Shown: positions 23,091 to 33,905, counted from the stretch's first letter. The stretch is 64,000 nt of DNA from Alentia gelatinosa (GCA_950022655.1 OX465582.1:89991801-90055800), one strand, 5' to 3'. Notes: generated from the sequence alone by a model not told the origin. Made by a program: numbers and translations.

Positions 23091-23371
23091 GCATTGTACC
23101 AACCAACCTAGGTTTTCCCCATTCTTGCCAATCATATGGCTAGAAATAAATTCAGTGCAAAGAGTGGACTTGCTGAGTTCTGCACATTTTCAACCAATTA
23201 ACTGACAGTTTAGGTTTATCAGGTCTCTACTGAGGCTGAACCACCTACAGCCTCTAGATTCACGGCTAGTTAAGTTGAAATATGAAAGTTTCTCGAATAT
23301 TTAGGTAAGACGTGACCTTGCCACAGGCGAAAGGTCGCAAATCAACTGAAACGCGGAAGTCTGTAAACCCT
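23091..23371. repeat. Dispersed repeat, copy 2 of 2
   Basis: Colinear with 2806-3172. It lies in the first intron of the cholinesterase gene if that intron runs left from 23584. Confidence 0.7.
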
Positions 23372-23578
23372 GATAATGGAGGAATTAAACCTTTCATCAT
23401 ATGCGAGACATGGTTGAATATACTGAAAGGAAGTCGGATAAAAGAGTCTTATTTCACGGGGATAGAACTGAGGATATTGAAATATCATTTAGAGATAAAG
23501 TTGCTGTCATGAGAAAATATACACAAAATACCAGGTCGAAATGGGCATGCGGAAAAAAGCAGAGGTTAAAGACAATTT

Positions 23579-23586
23579 ACATACCC
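23579..23586 (-). other. Splice donor of the cholinesterase exon
   Basis: Reading the minus strand, the exon ends ACCGG and is followed by GTATGT, a strong 5' splice site. Read-through would add only five residues (YVNCL) before a stop and would destroy the family homology, so the donor is preferred over a terminal stop codon. Confidence 0.85.
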
Positions 23587-25137
23587 GGTCTTGGCGAAGT
23601 TAGTCCAGTACTTCATAACTTGACGCGAAAGCTTACGCTCCTGTTCAGTGTAGTTTAAACCTGGCTTAAAGGGTTCTCCGAAGGTAAATACTATTTCATC
23701 TCCGTGGAGCACTCCCATCCAGTCGGGCCACGGGTTGGACAGGTAACGCTGGGTAAAATAGTACATATACACATTCTCTCCAGCGCTTGCATAGGTATAT
23801 GCAAAGTGGTTCACATGACATATAAAGTGACAATCTCCCACCGAGTCATCTAAAGCCTTCACGTTCATTCGATGGTTGCTGCTCTCCAGCCAGTTTGTGT
23901 ATTGGTAGGCAATGGCATCGAGGCCAAACTCATTGTTTCGTTGGGGATACTGCGGGTAACTGAAGAAAAGCATATCAATGCTCTTCTGGAATTCTACTTG
24001 GGACATTTGCAATTTGTCCAGACTTAGCCAATCATTGAGCTCGTATATAATGAAGAAGGATCCTTCATTCAGGTTACTGCCCAGTAAAATTGGACACTTT
24101 TTAAAGCTTTTCCTGCGCAGTGAGACCTCCGGGGGTTCTATGAGGAAAGCACCGTCGATGACGGGAAGGAAGGGGAACTGCATGACTCCACGTGAGACCC
24201 ACTGCATCTCGACAAGTTTCTGCGGAGATATGCGTCGCATGCAGTCAACCATGTTGTCCATGTTGGTAGATTTGTCACACTCCAGTATGGCGATTAGTTC
24301 CATGGAGCGGCGCTTGGCTTCGTGCATAGTCAGCGTTCCCCAGGGCATGTTGGCCGTGCCACTCTGCATGATGGCCCGGTGAAACTTACTCCTGCTCAGT
24401 GGTGATAGCAGATGGAGACTAACACTCACACTGCCTGCACTCTCACCACATAACGTCACATTATTCGGGTCACCACCGAAGTAGCGGATGTTTTGCTGAA
24501 CCCACTCAAGCCCCATCAACTGATCGAACATCCCAGCATTGCCAGGCGCCGCAGCATGGCCCATGGCCATGAAGCCCAAAGCCCCAACGCGGTACCCAAT
24601 CGACACAACAATAATGCTGTTCATTGCGGCGAGAATCTTGCCATCATAGATGTTAAGAGTGGTTGTACCACTGTAGAAGCCTCCACCATAGATCCAAACA
24701 AAGACAGCCGAGCGGCGAATGCGGGGCTGTGTCTTGGGCACCCACACATTGAGGTAGAGGCAGTCCTCGCTGACGCGGGTGGTCGGGTTCCACATGGTGG
24801 AGCCACGGAAGTCCTCGAAGAAGACGTCAGGCGCCTGGTAGCAGGAGTTGGGCAGCTTAGTGGCGTTGTAGATGCCCTGCCAAGGATCTAGGGGCTGTGG
24901 ATGCCGGAAGCGCAGGTGCCCCACCGGCGGCTTGGCAAAGGGGATCCCCAGGTAGGCATCGACGGCCATGCTGAGACTGGGTAGGTAGTAGCGGATGCCG
25001 CGCACCCGGCCCTTCTCGGTGTTGACGATGAGGTCATCTCGGCGTGCCAGGCTCACGCAGAAGATGAAGCACAGGTGGAGGAGCGCAATGCACCGGGGAC
25101 GGTACAAAGGCGCTCCGACGGGCAGCACCACTCCCAT
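23585..25137 (-). CDS. ACHE: Acetylcholinesterase-like, first coding exon (partial gene)
   Basis: This exon encodes 517 complete residues of a secreted type-B carboxylesterase that should hydrolyse acetylcholine or related choline esters outside the cell. Residues 1-31 form a signal peptide with a hydrophobic core at about 17-31. The triad is Ser233 (GESAG), Glu358 (NEGSFF) and His478 (VLHGDE), and the oxyanion glycines are 151-153. The choline-binding Trp of Torpedo AChE (W84) is W116. Peripheral-site equivalents D104, Y155, W313 and Y365 are present, but the Y70 equivalent is A102. In the acyl pocket F290 is F321, while F288 is M319. Likely disulphides are C99-C126 and C287-C299; C440 awaits a partner in the next exon. 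Glycosylation sequons are at N91, N226 and N495. The ATG has G at -3 and +4, and an in-frame TAG lies 21 nt upstream. The exon ends within the codon of Gly518 at a G|GTATGT donor (GT at 23584-23583, phase 2), the same place where human BCHE exon 2 ends. The three remaining C-terminal regions of the family, including the last cysteine and the tail, must lie in exons to the left; none was found. The ACHE versus BCHE label is uncertain for an invertebrate. Confidence 0.93.
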
Positions 25138-25209
25138 GACGTCATCAACTCTTTCCTACAACGTCATCGCCTAGCGTGTACGTCATCACAGTGCCTGGGA
25201 CTGACGTCA
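25137..25209 (-). promoter_or_regulatory. Cluster of four CRE-like sites at the cholinesterase start
   Basis: Two perfect palindromic cAMP-response elements (TGACGTCA) lie at 25137-25144 and 25202-25209. Two half-type sites (ACGTCAT context) lie at 25160-25167 and 25179-25186. Starts are spaced 23, 19 and 23 bp, about two helical turns. The first overlaps the A of the ATG, so the cluster is in the 5' leader or core promoter. Such sites are known targets of CREB/ATF bZIP factors. Use in this gene is inference. Confidence 0.5.
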
Positions 25210-25319
25210 CAGGGCTCACGCGGGACAAGGCGAGATGTTGCTGATCTCTCTGAGACATGCACCTCTCAACTGGTTCGGGTTGTCAGCATTCGCAATGGAG
25301 CATCACCTGAGAAGTAGAA

Positions 25320-25745
25320 CAAATAGATATGGAATTATTTCATTATATATATATTTACCCTTTAACCACCGGCGACAAGGAGGCATACGTATGGGCGGGT
25401 GTTAGTGTCAGTGTATACTGCTAGGGGAAGAGCACATTGTCCTCTGAACGCATAACTTTATTACATCCTCACGTGATTTGGTACCTCATCCTTGATGCTA
25501 ATTTTTGTTTCGACTAAAATTCTCAAATATGATATATTATACCTACATTCTATGAAAATGTCATGTTTATTCATCCAATATTTCATTATTAGAACAATTT
25601 CGTAAATCCAAAAGAAATGATGCTTCAAAGAATTATTCACCCTGAGACTTTTTCAATGTCAAAGATGTTTGATGTATTTGGTACCACGAGTCTTAGACTG
25701 GGCGTACCTAAGTATTTTCTTGCATGTGTATAGGTTATAAATAAA
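25320..25745. other. AT-rich spacer upstream of the cholinesterase exon
   Basis: A short TA dinucleotide run lies near 25350. No TATA-type promoter can be assigned with confidence. Confidence 0.3.
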
Positions 25746-25749
25746 AAGG

Positions 25750-25895
25750 AGTATTATTCCCATTCTCTCTAATAAATACACAATAGTTGTAGTTGACGCG
25801 TAGTAATATCTGAGCGACAGCGGGGATATTGTGTCGTCAATTACAAGGAGATTACAGCCACTCGTACACAAAACCAATCGTTATTCTATTTACTT
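25750..25895. repeat. Palindrome, G-related
   Basis: The left part carries 'GTTGACGCGTAGTAATATC'. The apex GAGCGACAGCGG at about 25789-25800 is followed by GATATTG and 'ACAAAACCAATCGTTATT'. A diverged relative is at 40555-40705. Confidence 0.6.
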
Positions 25896-26399
25896 TCATA
25901 CTGAATGAACTTTCATGAAACTGTATTACGAAGTACATGATGATACGACATCATTATGAATGGGAGTTTTTTTCCCTTGGAATCTCCTGTTGGAGATTCC
26001 GAAAGAAATCAAAAACAGAAGATCAGCAAAGTTCATAAAAGCATCATTATTGAAACGAGATACCATTGAACAGAATGAAGATAATCGGCCTCACTGAATA
26101 CATCATCATGTACAAATGAATGCAGCTTTTGCTCGCATGTTACCATCGCTCAATATATTCATCGTTTCATATGACCAACCTATTAACGACCACATTAAGG
26201 GAGCTCCTCAATATCTGATGATCAGTGTACCTCACACAACTTTTGTGATTAAAAAATAAATAAAAAAAGGGTAGCATAAACAAGGCTGGATTTATATCAT
26301 GTCCTATTCATGGCCAATGGTCTGCCTTCCACAACTGACATGGCGTTGCTATGCAAGATGAAGCAGAGATAATGCTTCAATGTTCTGCATAACGTGAGT
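25896..26399. other. AT-rich spacer, nothing recognised
   Basis: A short inverted pair GGAATCTCC/GGAGATTCC is at about 25979-25998. I see nothing further. Confidence 0.35.
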
Positions 26400-26640
26400 A
26401 GTATTCTGGCATATGGACCCAGCCAGATAGGCGTGTTCCCTCCCGCAGCAAACCGTCAGAATATAATCGAGTATGAGATCAGCATGTAAATGTAACTGGG
26501 GACAATTACCCATCTGTCAGACAAGGCCGACCAGATCTGCGACTGGATAAGCATGATGGACCATGGCGTGGCAGAGGTTAGATGGCTGTTATTAGATAGA
26601 GCAGCTCGCCCGGGGACATCTCCATGAGCACTTCAATCTG
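26400..26640. other. Non-repetitive block, candidate conserved noncoding element
   Basis: Distinct sequence contains ACAATTACCCATCTGTCAG, GGATAAGC and GTTATTAGATAG motifs (homeodomain, E-box and GATA-like). Its last 20 bp merge into the tandem array that follows. Confidence 0.3.
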
Positions 26641-27870
26641 CTCACTTCGCTATGTTCGTGTGCTGTTTCGCGAAACCAGTCCCATGACTCGAATCATTAT
26701 TTTAGGGGCATCTGGATGCTATGCTACATTGAGTGAGACCAGTTGTATGACTTCAAACATTTTTATCTGGATACTATGCTACATCACATTTAGCTAAACC
26801 AGCCCCATGACCAGAAAAGTTGTTTTAGGGTATCTGGATGCTATTCTGCATCGGCAGCATGCTACATTTAGCAAAACTAGTTGTATGACTTTAAACATTA
26901 TTATCTGGATGCAACGCTACTTTGCCAGCATGCTACATTTAGTAAAACCACTCCCATTACCCAAACTATTGTTTCAGGGGTATCTGCATGCTATACTACC
27001 ACGCCAGCATGCTACATTTCGCAAAACCACTCCCATGACCCAAAACCATTGTTTTATGGGTATCTGGATGCTATGCTACTACGCCAGCATGCTACGTTTC
27101 ATAAAACCAGTACCATGACCCAAAATATTATTTTAGGAGTATCTGGATGCTACGCTAAATCGTCAGAATCCTACATTTATCGAAACCAGTCCCATGACCT
27201 GAAACATTACTTTAGAGGTATCTGGATACTAAACTACTTCGCCATCTCCATGAGCACTTCAATCTGCTCACTTCGCTATGTTTGTGTGGTGTTTCGTGAA
27301 ACCAGTCCCATGACTCGAAAAATTATTTTAGGGGCATCTAGATGCTACGCTACATCGGCAGCATGCTACATTTAGCGAAACCAGTTGTATGACTTTAAAC
27401 ATTATTATCTGGATGCAACGCTACTTTGCCAGCATGCTACATTTAGTAAAACCAGTCCCATGACTCAAACCATTGTTTTACAGGTATCTGGATGCTATGC
27501 TACTACACCAGCATGCTACGTTTTAAAAAACCAGTACCATGACCTAAAACATCATTTTAGGAGTATCTGGATACTACGCTAAATCGTCAGAATGCTACAT
27601 TTAGCCAAACAAGTCCCATGACCTGAAACATTGTCTCAGGGGTATCTGGGTACGACACTACTTCGCCATCTCCATGAGCACTTCAATCTGCTCACTTCAT
27701 TATGTTTGTGTGGTGTTTCGCGAAACCAGTCCCATGACTCGAATCATTATTTTAGGGGCATCTGCATGCTACGCTACATCGGCAGCATGCTACATTTAGC
27801 GAAACTAGTTGTATGACTTAAAAACATTATTATCTGGATGCTGTGCTACATTGCCATCATGCTACATTTA
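26618..27870. repeat. Tandem array, about 75-80 bp unit, with higher-order copies
   Basis: Units share 'AAACCAGTCCCATGAC', 'TATCTGGATGCTATGCTAC' and 'CAGCATGCTACATTTAG'. A landmark 'CTCCATGAGCACTTCAATC' occurs at about 26619, 27245 and 27669, showing larger duplicated blocks. Frames here are repeat shadows. Confidence 0.9.
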
Positions 27871-27989
27871 TTGAAACCCTGAATTCCATTTCGTTTTGTA
27901 ACTTTTACAAGCATGGTAGGTGGTTCTATGTTTACTATATACTCGAATCTAATCAAATACTTGCGATAATAATCTACATCCATGGATTT

Positions 27990-28414
27990 TATCAATTGAC
28001 AGACTGAGTGAATTCTGGAGTTATTTAAGCAGAACTGTCTTTCGAAACGTATTTTGAACCACTACGCCACAAGTTTGGATGCGTAGTAATCGTCACGAGG
28101 CGTAGCCTCGTGACGATTACTACGCATCCAAACTTGTGGCGTAGTGGTTCAAAATACGTTTCGAAAGCGGTTCTGTTTTTATCTCACCCCCAACACAGAC
28201 CTTACAGTCGATTTTAAGCAATAATATAATCATGTATTGAATTGTTCAAACAATGGCGCCGGAACTATTTTTGTTAACGCAACGTTCATTGGTTGCTACG
28301 TTGCTACGTTCTCTGCCACCACCATGGCGTAGTACTGTAACTTTACGTAGGTGAGCGTTGCGTATTTTATTTCAACGTTAACTCAATGGCACAACCTGTA
28401 CCAGGGGTGGGATA
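27990..28414. repeat. Composite foldback with a perfect palindrome
   Basis: Palindrome arms 28039-28101 and 28105-28167 are identical inverted 63-mers around a GTA loop. Outside them AGAAC/GTTCT continues imperfectly. A tail with TATCTCACCCC and GGGGTGGGATA ends covers 28180-28414. Confidence 0.9.
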
Positions 28415-29242
28415 AAACTTAATATCAAACTACCTGAATATCACTGCCATACTTGAAAACCAATTGCACGACGTACAATTGTACGCACAGACAGGGATAA
28501 ACTCATTCTAGGGACAGACTTGCTCCTTGGATGGTTCTCTCACTCACTAGTGAATTCGCAAGCGATAGTGGTCAAACCATAATCATCGCAAAGTCGGGCA
28601 ACCATGGACTTGCCCACTACGGCTATTTATCACATAGCTCGGCGATATTGCTACTATAGAATGATACCTCTCACTCGCAGCCCAAAAATCGCGATAGATA
28701 CAGATGAGAAACAGCCCCCAGATCTTACAAGATTTAGGACGATGAAACAAGATGTAGCCAGATACTGCGAGACATAGCCCGACTTTGCCAGACAAGATAA
28801 ATCAAGCCTGTGCAACCAACACTTTATTTGTACAAATGGGTGACACATTATTACTGATTCCTATTCAAAATTAAAACAAAAAAACACGACAACGTTGCCT
28901 AAGATAATCTATGACTAATTCTATAGCCAGAGAGGCATATTAAGTACTGCAAAAACCAAAAGGATAGCATCAGAATAACCTGCATATTTACAAAAATGAA
29001 TGATTAAGGGGTGGCGAACGAGATAGTATAATACAAAAACCCCGATGTTACTGCATTGATAAAATGGTATCAAGAAGTGAATCGGTGATTGAATGGAGTG
29101 TAGATGACATGTCAGATGATTCATACATGCTCCTATCTTAAAGATAGCCCTAATTGCATTTCTGGTTAGAATATGACACAGTTTTTGATAAGAATTCCAT
29201 AAAAACACAGTTTATATTGTCATTATGCCTGCAATAAGACCA
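28415..29242. other. Unassigned spacer
   Basis: An inverted pair GCAAAGTCGGGCA/AGCCCGACTTTGCC at about 28589 and 28776 may bound a small element. The rest is AT-rich. A 95-codon minus-strand frame (28921-29208) has no recognised domain. Confidence 0.35.
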
Positions 29243-29488
29243 GGACCTGTTCACTAGTTTCGTGTCAAAAGTTAGACAGACATGATAAGCGGCACTAACA
29301 GTGAAAGCAAGAACGGACAAAAGGAAGTCTAATTTCTAATTCTTATGAAACCGGACACACCGTGTTTGGGGTCTGTCTTGTCCTAAGGCCAGCTACTTGT
29401 GTTTCCACAAAACTAGTCAAACCCAATCTGTCTGTATGGTGTGACAGACTCCATCTAGACATGTCACGAAACTAGTGAAACAGGTCCC
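29243..29488. mobile_element. F1 TIR element, shorter copy
   Basis: The ends GGACCTG-TTCACTAGTTTCG and CGAAACTAGTGAAACAGGTCC are inverted repeats. The interior (AAGCGGCAC-AACAGTG, 'GGGTCTGTCTTGTCC') matches the copies at 35670 and 53764. Confidence 0.85.
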
Positions 29489-29579
29489 AGGGTGCTGTTT
29501 CATAATCCGGAGGACATATCCTGGTTATGCGATAAGATATTACTTTCGAGAAAAGAGAATGTATATGATCTAAAACCAT

Positions 29580-29985
29580 CGTAAACTCCGAGAAACCCCG
29601 ATAATGACGTCGAGACATGCAGATCATGAATATTGACAAGCGGAGTTCTGAAAGGGCTATTATTTCATGTTACACAGGTAGTAGCTTGTTACTGGTGTCC
29701 AAACTAACACCAGCGAAAGGCTGTGATCTCACTGTCTCTCTCAAGGTAAGGAGATCAGGGAATTAGAGTTCAAAATTATGTTTACAGTATGGCAAGAAGT
29801 ATAATATCAGGATAGAAGTACATCTGTGTAGAGAAATTCAAAAAAGAATAGCTGGTTTAAGTTTATTACTACACGAGAATCTCCAAGCCTAAGTTTGGTT
29901 CACTAAGTCTCTATGTGCGGGAGAGTCTCCAAGCGGATATCACAGAAATTATAACGTTTTATATGTGGTAGGTACTCATAGAATT
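29580..29985. repeat. Dispersed repeat, copy 1 of 2
   Basis: Colinear with 33480-33905: 'ACACCAGC-AAAG', 'TCTCAAGG-AAGGAGATCAG', 'GGATAGAAGTA-ATCTGTGTA' and 'CTCCAAGCGGATA' are shared. It has no terminal inverted repeats. Confidence 0.75.
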
Positions 29986-30039
29986 TGTTTCAAAATCATT
30001 ATCCTGGGTTGTGTTTCAAATCCTGCCTGAGAAATATTG

Positions 30040-30620
30040 TAGATATGACATAAATCATACATTAGGACATGTCCAAGGACATTACTCGGAGACTGTGCCT
30101 TGAGTCAGGACGGGTTCCTGTGCTATTGAAGAAACCTACATCATCTAGGTCATTGAGAGTGTACTTCCTGTCATTAAACTAAGGCCTGGCATCCACCTAC
30201 TACGATAGAAATTGAGACCTACCGATATGGCACCGAAACAAAAAGCAAATATTGGAAACATATCGAGAAGGTGCTAAATCGTAGACATATGTCAATCCAC
30301 CACGCATTGTATGGGGTTTTTATCGGTGTCTAATCGCAGAAACGTGGTCAACTGCCCCGATATTAGGTGACCTTCCGACGCGATTTTGATTTTTTATCGG
30401 GAGGTACATCGTAGACCATATCGGAGCCATATCGTAGTAGGTGGACGTCGGGCCTTACACTCAGTCCTTTCTTGTACACCCAGACCAGTAATTTTATCAC
30501 ATAATTACTGCTTACTACAATATCAATACAGCATTATATTATATCTATGAAACAAGCTACATTTTAGGATACCCTATAGGTGTCCTTGTCTTAGGAGAGT
30601 CTTAGAATATTTAGGACAAT
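30040..30620. repeat. Dispersed repeat (inverse of 14815-15060) split by F3
   Basis: Flanks 30040-30182 and 30456-30620 together match the continuous copy at 14815-15060 in reverse orientation. Confidence 0.75.
30183..30455. mobile_element. F3 MITE, copy 4
   Basis: The ends GGCCTGGCATCCACCTACTA and TAGTAGGTGGACGTCGGGCC bound the element, which is flanked by TAA on the left and TTA on the right. Confidence 0.8.
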
Positions 30621-30659
30621 TTGGAAGACAGACAAGAGTTGTACGATAAATTTCTACAT

Positions 30660-31005
30660 CTCAAACCTTACATTTAAGATCGTATCCTTGAATCGTGGTA
30701 ACTCTAGGACAAACATATTCATGCAACGACATTGGGCCTAGGACGATCGGAGGATAAGTTCTATGATATAAATAGGCAATAAACGATTGTTTTGTTGACA
30801 GGCGGCCGCAAACCACGAGCGGTTGACGCGTAGTAATACACGATTCATTCACACCTTGGCTTTCAGGCCGTATACCACAAAAGTGTCTTCGGGGTATAAG
30901 TATAGCATACAAAAGATATGCTATAAGCGTAAAACATTTTTGACGATAAGATAAACCTTACAGGTCTTAGAAGGTGCGATATTAAGTTTTCGTTTATTTT
31001 GAAAA
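30660..31005. repeat. Truncated G-type palindrome and spacer
   Basis: 'GGCGGCCGCAAACCACGAGC' and 'GTTGACGCGTAGTAATA' at 30802-30840 are one arm of a G-type palindrome. The second arm is missing. The rest is AT-rich. Confidence 0.5.
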
Positions 31006-31050
31006 TGTCGTCCATTTGTCGTCCATTTGTCGTCCATTTGTCGTCCATGG
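31006..31050. repeat. Short tandem repeat, 11 bp x 4
   Basis: GTCGTCCATTT is repeated four times. Confidence 0.9.
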
Positions 31051-31054
31051 TGGG

Positions 31055-31420
31055 ACTCGGGAGACAAATTCTCCACTGACGCCGACCGGAAAGATGGAAG
31101 GCGACACTTGTTCCGGGCGATCTAGTAGATTAGTAGTGGATCTGCCGGGTACCAGCCCGACTAATGACTCGGCTGGTGACGGCGATCCCCGTAATGTGGT
31201 ATTACTACGCCCGGCGGCCATGCAAATCAGCGACCGGCGTGAAGGACGGCTACCGGCGGGGCAGGGAGGCGGCGGGCGGCGTATGGCGGCGTACGGGGGG
31301 CGGCGGGCGGCGTACGGCGGGCTGGGTACGGTGGGCGGGCGGCGTACGGCGTAGGACGGCGGGCGGGCGGCGGGAGGCACTCTGCGGCGGGCTGGAGGGT
31401 GAGAACGACCGTATGTCGAC
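31055..31420. promoter_or_regulatory. CpG-rich island with GGCGTACGG repeats
   Basis: Dense CpG sequence at 31250-31400 has GGCGGGCGGCGTACGGCGGG-type repeats, also seen at 45070-45240. Frames on both strands are low-complexity. Confidence 0.5.
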
Positions 31421-31654
31421 GGCGCCTACGTAAGAGATCCAACGGAGCAGCGCCTTTGGCTTCTAATTAAAACGGCGACGTCTCTATGTGCGGGGGACGG
31501 CCGGGGGCATGACTGACGCTAACTCGTTGCAGTCGGCCGTCCATAAACTACACGCAAATTGTATCCGAAAATCTAAACCCCAACCACAACCTCATAGGCC
31601 ATAGAATAAAGCAAGATCATACACAAAATTCCCGAAATCCTCCCCACTCAGTAT

Positions 31655-32205
31655 GTACGTACTTTATGGCCGGCCCCCGTACAGCCCTGGAGGCCCCGTA
31701 CAACCCACGTACCCTGGAGAACGTACGGGGGGGGGGGGGAAGACCGGGCGGCGCGGGGTGAGGCCCCGGGCCGTGGCGCCACTCCTCCCGGCGGCCTCCC
31801 CGCCCCGCCCCGGTCTCCCCCCGCCGCCGACGACCGCCGACCCGCCGACCGCCGACCGACGTCGACGATCTGCTTTAATCAAGGCCCCCGCCCGGGCGGT
31901 CATGCGCGCGCACGCCGGAAGCGTCGGGCGCTAAACGCGCGGCGCTCCGCGAAGCAAATATTTACCCGGCTAATCCGCGAAGCTCACCTGCCAAATCTCG
32001 CGATAGTCTCGCGGGTCACATCCGGCCGCGGCCCCACTGAGCCCCCTTCCCACCACCCCCCCCCCCCCCACCCAAGACCCCCCTCCCACCCCCGATCGAT
32101 CGTCTACCCCTCCCCATCCCACACTCCCACCTCCAGCCGGTTCCCACCACGCAGGCGCAACTCTGCTTCGCTACACCACGTGACAAGGAGCGACGCCATC
32201 TTTCT
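31655..32205. promoter_or_regulatory. CpG-island promoter candidate
   Basis: GC-rich sequence is followed by TCTCGCGATAGTCTCGCG (about 31997-32014), an ETS-like ACATCCGGC, a CACGTG E-box at 32177-32182 and a YY1-like GCCATCTT at 32195-32202. This mix is typical of housekeeping CpG promoters in animals. A CCAAT-type TTGCCAATTG (inverse) lies near 32290. No coding exon could be tied to it. Confidence 0.4.
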
Positions 32206-32718
32206 TTTTTCCAAGGCTACACTAGGCTTTTTTTTTAAACTTTTTTTTTATATCAAGGCCCTCTTTGCCTTCGCCGTTGCCATCGCTGTGGCAATTGGCA
32301 ACGTTGGTTTTCTCCTTATTCGCCTTGAGTCTCTATCCTTCACTCCCCCCACCCCTACACACACACACACACTCCCTCTGTGTCTGCCGCCGCTGGTTAA
32401 GGCAAGTCATCACCAAGTTACTCCGAGATAAAGTCACCTCACGCCGACACCAGCACACCAACGTTTTTACTTCCTCCTCGAGCGGAGAGTTCACTTCCGT
32501 CTCAAACAGGTCACGTGGGGTTGGAAATGGCCAGGGACTTGAGGTCGTTTAGTCCTGAAGCCTAAATACGGCCTATGTGAGGGAACGCATAAGTTTTAGG
32601 ATCAATGGTAGGATTAATTGTAGGACCAGATATAGGATCACCGATCCATTCTCAAAGAAACTCCGCGAACTGAAATGGTCAATAATTGCCCTAAATTCTT
32701 TGATTTAGGGCAAGTACG
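32206..32718. other. Possible 5' leader or intron, no coding exon recognised
   Basis: Pyrimidine-rich sequence with an AC repeat at about 32357-32370. Overlapping 83- and 95-codon frames are not supported by any motif. Confidence 0.25.
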
Positions 32719-33146
32719 TACAGTAAAACCCCTCTTCCGGGACACCCCGCTTAAGGGGACAATTTGCTCGGAACGGAAATTTTTCCCATTATTAAGAGTT
32801 TATTTTAACCCCCCTTAAAGGGACACCCCGCTTAAGGGAACACCCCGCTTTAGGGGACAGTTTTTCGGTACAGAAATGCTTAAAAACCCCGCTTAAAGGG
32901 ACAGTTTGGAAGGACATCATATCAAAAACACTGATAATCCAAGTTTATGGTGCCCGTTTGTACGGGACAGACAGACACCGATAAAACATTTTAACCTAAT
33001 AACCATCGTTTCCTTCATTTATGTAGACCTGTATTCTCTATTGTATAACCATTGACAGACTGAAAACCCCGCTTAAGGGGGCACCCCGCTTAAGGGGACA
33101 CTTGGCCCGGAACAGAGGGTGTCCCCTTAAGAGGGGTTTTACTGTA
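32719..33146. mobile_element. Pogo/Tigger-like MITE
   Basis: The ends CAGTAAAACCCCTCTT and AAGAGGGGTTTTACTG are flanked by TA. Internal copies of ACCCCGCTTAAGGGGAC repeat the terminal motif. TA target duplication and CAGT ends fit Tc1/mariner-pogo elements. No transposase is encoded. Confidence 0.85.
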
Positions 33147-33204
33147 CGTTGTAGGGTGTAGGGGTGAAGTTGGCCATGGAGTGAAGAGAGTCGTTGTATG
33201 CTAA

Positions 33205-33400
33205 GGCCAGGAACCCACTGAGCTCCCGACACGCTACAACAAGCGTTCTGATACACTACGTTTTGATACGGGCGACAATCGAACATACTCGCTTGTCATT
33301 GAGTATCAGTGTTCGCCGATGGAGAGCTACGATGAACTACGATACGGTTGATTTGTATCATAGTGCATAGGCAGGTCTTACTTTTATTAGTACTAGCGAC
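33205..33400. mobile_element. F8 element
   Basis: It starts AGGAACCCACTGAGCTCCCG and contains ACACGCTACAACAAGCG-type repeats, as at 21161-21575 and 43108-43295. Confidence 0.5.
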
Positions 33401-33479
33401 TTCGTCGGAACGTATTTGGCTACCACCTACCCCCTCTCCACTTCCCCCTACAATTTGGACCCTCTAGCGGGTGAACGAG

Positions 33480-33905
33480 AAACCATCGTAAACTTGTGGT
33501 TATCATTTCGTATGACACAGGGGCTTGAGCTGATCATCGGCGATCAGAACTGTATGGATTGACACCAGCAAAAGGGTGAGATCTCATTTTTTTATTTTTA
33601 GATTTAATATTTATTCTGGAGGTCATGTAGGCTCAGATAGTGCCTATTTCCACAGTGCTCCATTGCATTCTCTCAAGGAAAGGAGATCAGAAAACTACAG
33701 TTCTAAATTATGTTTTCAGTACAACTAGAAACAAATCCTAAGGATAGAAGTATATCTGTGTACAGAAACACAAAAAAGAGTAGCAGGATTCAGTTAGGTA
33801 CAACCTGAGACTCTCACTCTCGTGGGCGACTCGAGAGCAACTCCAAGCGGATAGAACGAAATTCTAACGTTCTATATATATGTGCAAGGTAATTAGGTGA
33901 GTAAT
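33480..33905. repeat. Dispersed repeat, copy 2 of 2
   Basis: Colinear with 29580-29985, with about 70 extra bases near 33590-33660. Confidence 0.75.
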
